Positions 34,601 through 46,100 of a stretch of DNA of 64,000 bases are shown piece after piece. Numbering within the stretch: position 1 is the first letter of the stretch; each line of letters begins with the position of its first letter. The notes under the pieces are model-generated. The model had not been told where the DNA came from, did no database searches, and saw nothing but the letters and a program-made list of their open reading frames with translations. Origin of the DNA: Axinella damicornis (lineage: Eukaryota; Porifera; Demospongiae; Axinellida; Axinellidae); NCBI GenBank assembly GCA_963931865.1, contig OZ007516.1:6669897-6733896 (forward strand). The letters run 5' to 3'. The position numbers and the translations under genes were made by a program.

Positions 34601-35524
34601 CTCAAAGAGTCCAGTCAATCAAGGTTGAAGTACGAAGGTCCTGCATAAACGTCCCAGTATTGTCCCGCCCCCAACCCTTGGTCACTTCCATTACGCACAC
34701 ACACACACACACACGGACAAAAAAGCTTAGTGCATTAGCTGTCAAGAGGGTTATTGAATGGTCACCACAAGTATGGTACACTGCTTCACTGTAAATCACA
34801 TGAAGGTCCAACTACCCACTCACTTCAAACCCTGTGGTTCTCGGAGTAAGTACTTGCTTCAGCTCGGGAAGTCCTGCAAGAAACATGCAGTCAAATCCTC
34901 TTTCAACTTCTGGTACATGCACAAATTTGGCTATTTCTGCGAATAGACGCTGCAGCGTCTATTTATTTCGTCATTCAGTTCGGTGCGGCAACTATTCAAG
35001 GGCGGCGATTATTCGAGGGTGGCGTTTATTACTTTGGGCAGTATGACCGTGCCACGTACACAGCATCCGTAGCTAGCTCCCCGTTGATTTGCGTCGACAA
35101 GCTGGTGAGAAGGTATGGCTCTTACAAAAGTCGATCAAGAAACACACAAAACAACAACTCACAATGGGCAAGATTTGGCAGTGCCTTCCGCGGTTGGAGT
35201 ACTGAGTGCTTTGATTAGCCGTCGCTTTGCGACAAAGAGATACACATGGGACGAGAACGATGGTGACTTCGCAGGATGCATATGGAGGGGGATGACGATG
35301 AGCTTGAGGACTCAGACCGTCTTCCACAACTGTCCACGTACGTTGCAGCGTCATACTTTGCGCAGGTGGTAACCCGTCGCGGGATTTATTCAAGGGTGGT
35401 GTTTATTTCACTCAGCACCTCCAATTGTGCGGCATTTATTCGAGGGTAGCGTCCATTCGCGGAAATACAGTAGCTCATATTCTTTTATAACAGGTAACAG
35501 ATCTGCTATTCAAATAGGAGCCCC

Positions 35525-35563
<39 letters not shown>

Positions 35564-38388
35564 TGCAAAAATGGACAGAAGCAGCTAAGCTACACAAAGC
35601 TTTCTACAAGCACACTAAGTGTGTAAGGCATCATCATACATTCTGACCAACCACGTGCACTGCCATACCCAAGCTCCTTGCAAATTCATGGCTCCGTTCC
35701 AGGGCCCTTTTGTTCCGGGGATCAAACCTTGTACCCTCGGGGAACAATACCAGCCAAACCTGTGTAGGCAAAACAACACAGGTTGATCGAAGGTGGGAGG
35801 ACAGACGATTGGAGGAGACTAGAGAGCTTACAGGAATGTTCTTCTCCGAGAAGGACTTCAGTCCTCTGCAGGTCAAGGAAGCATACATCATCCATAATGT
35901 AAACAACATTGCTGCAAAAAAGAGCATACGATTGGTTCGTATACTTTGTTCTCAAACACATGGCCAATATACTACCTATTCCAGTGCAGTGCTGTGCAGT
36001 AGCTAAATAGTTAGGTAACAGGTAGCGTCGTGTATCTGTGAGGGACAGCTGAACTGGGAGTTTCAAGCCTAACTATGCGTGGGGACTGAAATCACGTAGG
36101 GTACATGCTAGTCTCGTTCCCAGACCGTTTATCCAGCGTGTGTCCGTGCTGGGGTTGGTTGGGTCTGGGACCGAGACTAGGTACATGTAGGTTGTAATGA
36201 CTTCTAGAAAAGCTGTGAGAGAAGGGACTATCTCTGGGAGCAGGTTCAAGCCTAACAATGCATGGGGACTGAAATGATGGTTGTTGACAGATCTAGAGGT
36301 TGTAATGACCACTAGAAAAGCTGTGGGAGATTAAATGCACTCCAATAATTTTAGTACTTCATTCACCTTCTGATAAAACTTTAACTCTGCAACGCATCTG
36401 AGTAAAAACCTACAGTGGTTACCTGAGTGGTGCCAGTACCTGATCAATTTCTCCTGATCTCTGTTCTTTTGCCGCTTGATGAAAATGCCTCCTCGCTAGA
36501 GTAATAAAGGCCAAAGTCATGCAGGTCAGAATACAGGTCAGGCCCGAGCAGTGCTCCTGCAAGCAAGGAACTACGCACTGAGGTGCCACAATGCTGCTGA
36601 TTCTGATTCTGTGTGACCATACAGTAGTCAGATACCCCCATGCTCCCATGGGAGAATACTATGTTGGTACTCACATCTCCAAGTTGCCATCCGTACATGG
36701 GGATGTACTTCAGTGCATCCTTCAGAACGTATCTTGTTCTTCCCCCACGTCCCCCCTGCTTCAGGCACATCACCTCCGCAATCACCCAGTCCACTGTGTG
36801 GGCGTTCATGTGTGAGTATGATACATTACACTCCTATAACGTTTGACTACTTAGGATTGGCCTACAAAGCTTCTGCCTACACCGTTGTGATCGTTATCAT
36901 GCAGTGCCAACCGTACAATTTTGGTGCTGAAATTCACATTAATGGTGGAGATACAAGCACTTTTGTCGTGCATTGATCGAGCGTTCTCTTCGATGTTCAT
37001 TGCCAGTACAGCACTTACGAAGGGCCCACAAAGATTCTGTCCACACAGACGTGATTGCTGATGCTTACATGCCGAAACTCACCGTGCTGGCAAAGTTTTC
37101 TTGAGCACCATAATAAGTTCTTGTCTTCCCTTTGGCTACCATTGCTAACTCGATTTTGTTCTAACGTTCATTGCGCACGTCCCACCCGACTATTAGCCTC
37201 TCACCTGTACACTGATGGTTGGAGATGTAGAGGACATTCTCTGGGGTGTCAGGTAGCTGGTCACCATAGTAACAGAACTGCAAGTGGAGAACACAAACAC
37301 AAACAGTGGAGATGCGGACCACGGCTGGTACTTTGCCACACAATAACAATAACATGATGCTAGTTGTCACTTTATCAGGGGGAAAGTCTAGTCCCATTGC
37401 AAGTGTAGGTCCCGAGCATGAAGTCTCGACAGATCAAAATACTCAGGGAATGAAAATGTTGGGGTGTCTCACACACACACGCACACACATAATACATGCT
37501 GATTGTGCAATCACCACACAGCTAGTGCACGATGCCACGGCACAGCAGCAGAAAAGCAGTAGCAGGGCAGTGGAAAGCACTAAGTTGCCATGAGAGCCCT
37601 TCCTGACAACTGTAAACATGATGGTGGAAAGAATTTCTGCTAAGAAAGACCGTCACTGGGTAAGGATTGAAGCAGCGTTAGGTCTAGCTAGCAGGGCCGT
37701 GGAAAGTGCCAAGTTGCCATGAGAGCCCCTGGCTGCTTCGAGGTAGCCCCCTCCTTGCAATTTTTCTGCCTTGCTGTCCCATCCCACACAGATCCTGCCT
37801 TGTCCCAGGTAATGATAGGCCTGTTCTGATTCCCAGACTTGTCACAGTCAGGGAGCGAAAGACCATGTGGAGCAGTATGGCTGAGTCGAGTGATGATACT
37901 GCAAGCATCTCTCAAAAACTGGCGGTGGGAATGGCCTAGGAAACAACTACTTGCACGGTGTGTGCTTTGCTTGCTGCTCAGGGTATCACCATAAGTTATG
38001 CTGTGCAAGGGGTAGTAGGATCTACACAAAGTGTCCCTGCAGTTGTTTAGCAAATTGGCAACTATGCTACACACCCCTGACACACCCACCTATAACTACA
38101 CAGCCACCTTGAAGTTCATAAGTACCAGGTAGTTCCATGCCAATGCTTACTCACGCCAAACACATCACTCACCTCTACTCCGGACCATGTTTCAAAGAAG
38201 AACCCTACCAGTGCCTGGTACGCGGAGTACAGTCTCTCCTCAATTTTCCGGTACACGCGCTCAGGAAAAGGCCAGCTCGCCCCCCTCAGCAACGCCATCA
38301 TCGTCATGTAGGTTGCTGAAGAACCGATGATTGCAAAAGATGGAGGCACCCAGCGCAAAGCTAGGAGGATATGGGGGACAGACAGCAT
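31614..38388 (-). CDS. AGPAT5: 1-acylglycerol-3-phosphate acyltransferase epsilon (AGPAT5-type)
   Basis: Eleven exons (minus): 38173-38388, 37205-37277, 36675-36793, 36440-36495, 35832-35865, 35669-35759, 34824-34873, 34093-34168, 33420-33490, 32526-32578, 31614-31821; 1047 nt, 348 aa (human 364), all phases consistent. It acylates lysophosphatidate or related lysophospholipids on ER or mitochondrial membranes. All four acyltransferase motifs are present: NHQCTVD (NHX4D catalytic motif, with Cys where vertebrates have Ser), GGIFIKR, FPEGTR and LTPR. The N-terminus (MLSVPHILLALRWVPPSFAI) is hydrophobic. Exon 2 to 3 (ENVLYISNHQC, VDWVIAE) and exon 8 (AVYDLTILYEG) follow human AGPAT5 closely. 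The last exon encodes a C-terminal hydrophobic segment (TLFFVAVLVGAF). Confidence 0.94.
31975..32290 (-). repeat. Interspersed repeat with internal CAGCTGCTGCTCC tandem units (copy 1)
   Basis: On the minus strand it reads GCTTCGCTCGCTCAGCTACT followed by repeated CTGCTCCCCGATTGCGTC and TTCAGCTGCTG units. The same arrangement occurs at 34270-34600 and 59185-59690 (plus strand). Confidence 0.8.
32697..32791. repeat. Palindromic TAGCCTCG-family mini-element
   Basis: Arms TAGCCTCGTTCCCAGTCC and CCCAGCTTTTCGTCGCTTGC with their inverted partners around AGTACGGTACT. Flanks GGCTGACACAC and GGCTCACACAC match at 10 of 11. In AGPAT5 intron 9. Confidence 0.88.
33013..33101. repeat. Palindromic TAGCCTCG-family mini-element
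   Basis: Same family and core as 32697-32791, 220 bp away in the same intron. Flanks TACTGTGGG and CACAGTGGG match at 7 of 9. Confidence 0.85.
33969..33998 (+). repeat. Poly-G run
   Basis: About 29 consecutive G in AGPAT5 intron 8. Confidence 0.9.
34270..34600 (+). repeat. Interspersed repeat with CAGCTGCTGCTCC tandem units (copy 2)
   Basis: Begins GCTTCGCTCGCTCAGCTACT, contains an AGAGCTGC block (CTCTCTACACAGAGCTGC), then at least five units of CTGCTCCCCGATTGCGTCCG and TTTCAGCTGCTGC type. In AGPAT5 intron 7, antisense to the gene. Confidence 0.82.
34965..35475 (+). repeat. Interspersed element with GGCGTTTATTCGAGGG-type direct repeats
   Basis: Blocks such as TATTCGAGGGTGGCGTTTAT (35000-35035) and TTATTCAAGGGTGGTGTTTA plus TTATTCGAGGGTAGCGTC (35384-35455) bracket about 350 bp. 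A shorter related copy in the opposite orientation is at 18118-18200 (AACGCCGCCCTTGATTAG). The enclosed 85-codon frame at 35115 is not recognised. Confidence 0.6.
35526..35563 (+). repeat. Poly-C run
   Basis: About 38 consecutive C in AGPAT5 intron 6. Confidence 0.9.
36109..36179. repeat. Palindromic TAGTCTCG-family mini-element
   Basis: A second palindrome family: TAGTCTCGTTCCCAGACC and GGTCTGGGACCGAGACTA. Flanks GGTACATGC and GGTACATGT match at 8 of 9, a 9 bp target duplication. Related copies are at 8492-8585, 25646-25700 and 59819-59906. In AGPAT5 intron 4. Confidence 0.85.
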
Positions 38389-40558
38389 CGTTGGTCAGGC
38401 TGTTGGTTCACACACAGAATAGTACACGTGGCCGGGTTCAGGAAATGACCACTCTGCACTTTGTATTGGTACATGGTCCGACAGGAAGTGCATGTAACGA
38501 CTAGTCCCGCGATCAGTACAGTACTAGACTGTGTACGTGTACGTGTTAGTGCAGCAGCAAACACCGACTCGGTGCGATCCAGAAACTGCGGCCGGAGCAC
38601 TGGTGTGTTTGCATGATACCAGCCAGTTTAGCGAGTTTTATCTCGGATGCATGAATAATAATCATGATCTAACCACTTCCACTATCTGCTAGTTACATAC
38701 CGGTACTAGCTATGGGATGGTGGTGTGTACGCGTATATCTAGCATGGGTTCCTAGCCAGAAATTTGTTTGAGAGGGGTGCACAATGAACATTCTAACCCA
38801 ACCAAGTGGTTGCTATTAAAATATACACCAAAGGCAAACGGTACATTTTGTTTTTGACCAGTGTACGCTAGAAGCTCAAAGGCACACTTACAAAAACGGT
38901 GGGATACAAAGTGAGTGTAGCACGAACAGCCCCACAAACACACCTTGATGGGTTGTGGTGTATGTGTGATACTATCTAGTACTCCATCTACTACAAACTG
39001 TTCTAGTGTCTGCATGCAGGCCTAGGCACTTTTCAGAGCCACTTTTGTAGGGTGTGAGGTACATTTCCCAAACAGACAGCATTGCTTTTATTTGATATGC
39101 ACATGCATCTCAATGTATTATGCATTACTGAGTCAGAGCGGGGGCACATGGAGCTTGATGTGCTCCTAGCAATGGGTGCTACCAGATTATCTTCTTTACT
39201 CTTTTTTCCTCATACATAATGTATGTCACTATTGCGTATTTGTTAATGTGGAAAATTCAAACAGCCATTAGCTAGCCACCTAAAAGCAACCTGGGAACGC
39301 GGCATGCAAGTTGTCTACTGTAGTAAGAGCTGGAGGATGCTATCCAGTAGCATCCAGCATGCGCCATGCATTGCGGCTGCTACAAGACAAGAATCAGTAA
39401 TATGAGTAGCTCTGAATTAATACCCACCAAATCTGCAGTAGACTACGAATGAAATTGCAATTTTCTGCTATAACACTCACTCACTAACTATAACAGCTGT
39501 GCTTAGCCTCAGCGCTGTGTTTGCATAATAGTCAAAGTGTTTACTTCTTGTAATATTCATTATCAGTGGATCAGTTAGCCTCGTTCCCAGACTGTGTGTA
39601 GTGGGCAAGAAATTTGCAGACAGGCATACGTACGTATACACAAATTCATGTACAGTTTATAAGCACCAGATCAGTACATGTAAAGTCTATATGAATTGAA
39701 ATAATCCAAGTGTGGTTAAGAACTAGTACCCAGTACTCTCAGCTGTTTGTATTGCTTCATAAACAAGCTAACAATGTTTGCTTTAACCCAGCCCTATAGG
39801 GAAAGAACTTGATGGACCGGATGATCTGATACCTGAAGAAGGCCAATGTTGACTCAAGGGTATAAAATTGTCAACGTACCTTGCCCCTCACTCCCTCCGT
39901 CCCTCCATCCCTCCCCCCTCTCCCTCCCTCCATCCCTCCCTCCCTCCCTCCCTTTTTTTTTTTTTTTTGAGCACCTTCATTGACTCCACAGTAAATACAG
40001 GGTACAATGAGGGGGTGGGTATTCCCAAAGCAAAAAATGCCAGAATGCTTGGAAAAATCACATTGCGCACACACTTTGGACCACCACAGAGGAAGCTATG
40101 AGATACAAAATATATATGTATATATATTTTTTTTAAAAGGCAAACAGTTATTATGGATCTAGGTTACTCTGTTCCTTGAACACCAAATGCTGAATGACAC
40201 ATTCCTCCCTCCCTCCCTCCCTCCCTCCCTCACTCCCTCCCTCCCTCCCTCCCTCCCTCCCTCCCTCCCTTCCTCCCTCCCTCCCTCCCTCCCTCCCTCC
40301 CTCCCTCCCTCCCTCCCTCCCTTGTTCTCTTTCACTGCCAACATACACTTCAGCCACTCACAGTGGTTCATATGGTTATCTTCCATTCATTCCTGACCCC
40401 ACCCCCCATTCCACTCTCCTCCCCTCCCTTCTGCTTTCTTTGACTTCTCACTCCACCATCTGTAATTATACACTTCACGCACACACATACACACACACAC
40501 ATACACACACACACACACACCACACACACACACCAAACACACACACACCAACACACAG
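38389..40558. other. Upstream region of AGPAT5 and of the GT8 gene
   Basis: Expected to hold the AGPAT5 promoter and the missing first exon of the GT8 gene. I see no convincing coding exon. It contains an element end at 39577, (CCCT)n at 39888-39952 and 40203-40323, and (CA)n at 40478-40557 leading to the GT8 acceptor. Confidence 0.5.
40203..40323 (+). repeat. (CCCT)n tract
   Basis: About 120 bp of CCCT repeats upstream of the GT8 coding exon. Its translation is the Leu/Pro/Ser run at the start of the long open frame and is not protein. Confidence 0.92.
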
Positions 40559-42037
40559 GGTAATCCTCCTTTTACTCGCACTCGTAACATCCCACAGATC
40601 TTCCTCCATTCAACCAGCTGCATCTCACCTAACTAAAACCACGCCTCCTGCTATTAACAGCAACAGCAGCAGAGCTGCATCAGTGCGGACCAACAAACTT
40701 GATTATGTTGACACAACTGGAAAAGAAAATCACAAATCCCAGGAAGACACCCGTATGTCACATGCAGCTAATGAGTTACCACAGCAAAAACAAACGCCTG
40801 TTAAAAAGGAAGCATACGTCACTCTACTCTATTCTGACGACTTTCTGCTCGGTGTCCGGGTTCTTAGACAATCACTGGTTGAAACAAACACAGAAAGAGA
40901 GTTTGTTATATTGTGCACTGAAAAAGTTTCAAGTCATGTCAAGGATATCCTCAGCCTCGATGGCTGGATCGTGAAATCTGTCACGACCATTGATAACCCT
41001 TACGAGGGAGCATCAAGGTATTTCAAGGACATAATGACTAAACTCCATATTTGGAGGTTGACAGAGTATTATCGTGTGGTCTACTTAGATGCAGACACTC
41101 TTGCATTGCAGAACATCGACTGCTTGTTCAGGTGTGGTAACTTTTGCATGATCTACAGGCACGCAGATCACTTCAACGGAGGAGTGTTGGTCGTAAGCCC
41201 GTCAGAACATGTCTATCAGACAATGACGAGGAATTTCCTAGCCTACGGATCGTATGAATCTGGGGATCAGGGGTTCCTCAATGCGTACTTCAGCCAGCTC
41301 AAGTATGTGGCCATGTTTAACCCCAAGGACCCCACGGTGAACCTGAACCCCATGCGGCTGCCAGCTGGGTTCAATGGAGATGTGGGACTGTACTATCTCA
41401 ACTCGGGCTGGCAACTACCGAGGGATGACCTTTACATTATCCACTTCACTCCATTCAAGCCTTGGAAGTGGTATTACTACCCGCTCTTCGACTTGTGCTG
41501 GGAATGGAATGCGGTACGAAATCGGCTCCGGATCCATCACATGGAGCCAACGATCACAAGCACTGAGTGTCTGCTACCACTCTTGATGATTTCGGCCACT
41601 TTGCTATTTTTCTGGAAATTTTGGTCCCCACTTCATGCGACTAACAGATTCCAGACTTTCTTTGCACCCTTTATTTGCAAGAATGGAGGGGTTGTCCCCC
41701 TTCTCTCTCTCATTGGGTCATATAGCATTGCATTCCTTTTAGTTCCTACCATGCTCCCATACATCCAGGGTTGGCTGCTATTTGTGACATGGGTAGTAGT
41801 CTGGAACGGTGTGTTCTACCACACCTACTGCGAGGTGACATCACTCTCCCAGAAACACAATGAATCAGTAGTCTCAAACGGACTCCCAACAATGGGCGAA
41901 CATAAGCACGAAGTCCAGATCAAGGTTCGAATGCGCCGAAAGGCAGCCAAGACGCTGCTATGGCTGATCACTTACGTGTTTGTCTTTCATTTTGCAAAGT
42001 TCCTCATTTTGTACCAAGCCGCCAAATTTGGAGATAG

Positions 42038-42107
<70 letters not shown>

Positions 42108-42849
42108 CAGTGTGTGTGTATTGTGCACATTGGATGTTGTAGCTACAAGTGTGTGTTTCTACCTTATAAGTTCAATAGTGCCAAGTCTAGGTAAATTTTC
42201 AACCAGTCATGAGAAGAGCATCCATATTCAGCAACTTCATGCTTTGCAATATATACTGGCACTTCTGCTTCTATGCATGAGATATAATATACCATAGCTA
42301 CATGCACACATACCATACATACAAAATGTATATGCACCATACGCACCAGGCCTGGCAAAAAATGGCAGGTATAATAGATTGTCACTATGACAATGTCATG
42401 GGGAAAATATCTACTTTCTTTCCATGATAATTCAACACAAGTCATTGAAAATGGTGCCCATAATAGCCAGCCTTCATCTGTTAGTCCAATCTTTTTCACA
42501 ATACTTCTTCCTGTTTGAGGTAATAGGGTGGGCATACTTGCAGTAAATGACCCTCGAATAATAAGCGAATATTGAGGCTGTGTCTCACAACCAAGCCTGA
42601 AACCCCTTCTGTACCAGGCTGGCTATGGGCCTGCTGTACATAATGTGTGTGTGTGATGGTGGAATGTGCCTACTACTCATGTATACGTGTGTATATAGTA
42701 TACGTGTGCCTGTGTGTATCTATACAGTCATAGTATTTATGCTCCATACATATAGGGTCTGCAGACTGGTCTCCATGACACTGCTGGAACTGGTATTTGT
42801 GTATTACGGTGGACACAGAGTACTAAAGATGTGGGGAGCTGCTCTCTAA
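40559..42849 (+). CDS. GT8 glycosyltransferase with multi-pass C-terminus, similar to plant inositol phosphorylceramide glucuronosyltransferase (IPUT1/PGSIP6)
   Basis: Two exons seen: 40559-42037 and 42756-42849 (phase 2 join), 523 codons; the 5' exon is not identified. The visible N-terminus (VILLLLALVTSHRSSS) looks like a signal anchor. The GT8 domain starts at KEAYVTLLYSDDFLLGVRVL and has the metal-binding DAD in VVYLDADTLAL (41088-41096), FNGGVLVVSPS, SGDQGFLNAYF and the terminal HFTPFKPW motif, in the order found in glycogenin-like enzymes. Four or five hydrophobic segments follow (LLPLLMISATLLFFW, SLIGSYSIAFLLVP, GWLLFVTWVVVW, LLWLITYVFVFHF, VSMTLLELVFVYY), a layout typical of IPUT1 and not of glycogenin. 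Predicted Golgi enzyme adding a sugar to inositol phosphorylceramide or a similar lipid; substrate is inferred. Convergent with the kinase gene, 299 bp between stops. Confidence 0.88.
42038..42106 (+). repeat. (GT)n at the GT8 exon donor
   Basis: The donor GTATGTGT opens a run of about 34 GT units, so the 5' splice site is part of the microsatellite. Confidence 0.9.
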
Positions 42850-43148
42850 CCGAAACTCTTCAGAGGCACTGAGGCAGAGGTGGCTGACACTGGGGAGCAC
42901 TGGGTATTATTACTCAATTTTTACTTGGGGAGCACTGGGTATTACCACCACTGCAGTTTTATTTGGGACCACTATAGAGGTTCCACTGTAGGACTGAACA
43001 CACGGACTATATATAGGAATGGCAACAATTGGCAGGCCAGAAAGCACATTCAACAATCTGCATTGTGATTATACATAAATTATAACTGAATCTGCACACA
43101 CACACAAATTGGCAAGACAAAAATAATGTCTACATAGTTCCGTGGTTT

Positions 43149-46100
43149 CTAACTGGAACGGTGGGTGGAGTTAGACACAGTGTTCCTATTTCCAACCCAC
43201 CCCTTCACCCCCACCTTTCCTTCACAATTGTGAAAGAGCACAGGTCGCGTGTAATACAGTTTCAATCCCTGGTTGTTTCTGTCCCAGTACTGGAACTCTC
43301 GGTCATGAAGCTCCTCCCTGAACTCGCCCGGCTGGGCAACTATTAGTGGGGGCCATGCTGTAGCCAGGCTCCAGGTGAGCTTGCATGCGTGTTGTATGTG
43401 CTGTTGCATTGACGAGATGGCTTGCTGTGAGGCATGCTTGAAACATTCTCTGCCCAGGAAACTTCTCAAGATCTGCAGGTTATGTGTGAAAACCAAAACC
43501 TTACACCTAAATCAACAAAGCCTACCCCTGTTCTCTCTATCATTCCTCTACATACTTCCATGTATTGTTGTGAATGGATTAAGGCTGGGAACGAGGCTCA
43601 AACAACAGTGGGTATAAAGACATCCTCAAAACAGCATAATACCTGTTCAGCGATGACTTTGTAGTGCAGTGAACTCTGCAGCTTCGTGGCTCTCAGGAGC
43701 AGGCCATAGGCAGTTCGAGCATCAGCAAGGGTAGCTCTGCTCCCACTGTGGTCCACGGTGAAGAGCAACTCCACTAACTCTCTCAGCTTATGCAGCACCT
43801 GAGCTTTGCAGTGAGCATACAATTGCTGTAGGGAGAGAGGGCACATATCAGCACTTTTGAAATCAATAATAGATATCACTTTGATGCTATACGAAGTTAG
43901 CCCATAACACCACCAAAATGATGAAATAGCTCTCACAAACCCCTCCCTCCTCGATCCTCTCCATCCCCCTCTCCTCCTCTCCACCCCCTCTCCTCCTCTC
44001 CCCTCCTCCTCTTCTCCCTCCTCCTCTCCTCTCCCTCTCTCCTCCTCTCCCTCCCCCTCTCCTCCTCTCCCGCCCACTCCTCCCCCTCTCCTTCCCCCTT
44101 TCCCCCTTCCCCTCTCCCACTCCCCCTTCCCCTCCTCTCCCTCCCCCCCTCCTCCCCCTCCCCCTCCCCCTCCCCCTCTTCTCACCTGTACCATCTCACA
44201 CACCAGCTGATGTGCCTGAAAGTGGCTAACATCAGATGCTTGCTTGAGTAGGTCGGCAATGTCATCAGCGCTGTTAAGAAAGAACTCCTCATAGTCATGG
44301 GACAGGTCATCACTGTTCTTCCCCTGGAGAGAGTGCTTGAGGGCAGTGTCTAGCTGGCCTCTTGAAATGCTGGTGAAGGAGAAGGGGGAGAAGGAATGAG
44401 GAGACAGAGTGGGAGGAGTGAAGGAGGAGGGGAGTGGAGGGTAGAGAACAGAGATACAGGGGAGGAAAGGGGGCGGAGTCGGGGAGGGAAGGAAGAGGGG
44501 ATTGGAGGGTGGAGGAAATGTGATGGAGAGGGGTACAGGGGAGGAAGGGGTGAGGGGGATAGAGGGGAGGAAAGGAGGCGAAGTTGGGGAGGGAGGGAAG
44601 GGGAGGGGATTGGAGGGTGGAGGAAATGCAATGGAGAGGAGGTAGAGGGGAGGAAAGGAGTGGGAGGGAGGGGAAGAAAGGGGGGGGAGGGGAAAGGAAA
44701 AAGTATGGTGAGAAAAGAAAACAGATGATGAAGAATGGGAGAAAGGTGACAGAAAGGAAGGAGGTGACAGGACTACAACACATTAACTTGCATAGCAGTT
44801 GAATAAGATGGTATTCACAATTGGCGTAGAGTTATAAGACTGTCATAACCACTAGAATGCAAAAGTAAAAAATTACCTTACCTGTACCTAGGTCAAAATT
44901 GCCCTGATGCTATTGTGTATTGTGTGACGTAGAAGTTATTCATTCATTCATATTTAAATCACATGTACAAGGGCACTCAAGGTACTTCACTGGGACATGG
45001 CTGGTACAGGGATGGTACAGGGCCAATCAGGTGTAGTTATTCCACTGATTTCCAGGCTTAGGAAATAAACAGGACTACATAGCTAATAGCTACTAGTGGA
45101 ATGCATGTACTGGTCTTCCCACGATGTTACGTTAAGTATAAACATGACTTGTGCTCAAGCACTATAATATCCCCACGACATTTCTACCACACCTAACAAA
45201 TGAATCTTGGCACAACAATTTTCAGGTGTCACACCCTGCAGGCCACTTGTGTATAGCTAAGCCTCGTTCCCAGGTTATCTCCTGCTCCATGTTCAGCCGC
45301 ACACGTGCCCTTCAAACTGCCGGGTTCAAAGGTCATGTATGTAGCTAAAAACAGAATGGAAGACATCCTGGGAATGAGGCTATAGTATTTCTCATACCTC
45401 TCAAGTGCTGCCTCTCTCTCCTGGCTCCTAGCCTCCACGTTGCTCTGCAACTGTCTAAGCCTCTGTGCTGACTCCCACGCCCACTCCTGAATCGATACAT
45501 GAGCTGTTTGAAGTTCCTGATCCAGATGGTCCACCCTCCTTCTCAGTAGCTGCACCTCCTCCTCCTTTTGCCTCAGTGCAAAGTGAAGTCGATTGTTCTC
45601 CGAATGAAGTTCAGTAAGCTGGGCCTCCTGAATTGCACATGACTGTTCCAATTTGGTGATCTGTTCCTTTAGGTGCTCCACTTCAGTGCTGTAGCGAAAG
45701 GAAAGGCTCTCAAATGCATGCTCCTTTTCATGATGCACTGTGCGTAGCTGGCCAACTTCCACTTTCAACTGGTCCATTTTTTCCGAGTCAGATTTTATCC
45801 TGTTCAGCATTTCAATACGGTTGTCAAAAGAGGGTGGAAATGAGGACACCAATTGCCTCAGTTCAGTCAGGATGTCTGACGTCTCAGGACGATCAGAGGC
45901 AATGTTCCCGATACACTTTTTGATCAGTCCAATCAGGGGGTGCTTGGTACCAATCTTATGAAGGTACTTTTCTCGCCGTTCAATTTCCGTCATGGGATAA
46001 AAGTGCCCTGGGTTATTGGGATCAAGCTGAAGGTACTCCAGTGCAATTGGCCACTCTCCGCAGAAAATGTGGATCATGAGAATACCAAATGAGAAGCAGT

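Noticed and set aside
35115..35372. 85-codon frame within the GGCGTTTATT repeat
   Set aside because: No recognisable similarity and it lies inside a dispersed repeat; kept only as part of the repeat.
40194..40558. N-terminal extension of the GT8 open frame (Leu/Pro/Ser run and Thr/His run)
   Set aside because: It is the translation of (CCCT)n and (CA)n repeats ahead of a good 3' splice site at 40558.
45229..45397. Kinase reading frame continuing past 45398
   Set aside because: A consensus donor GTATGA at 45397 and an in-phase exon 2 at 44369 show that the frame continues there; the extension reads through a palindromic element.
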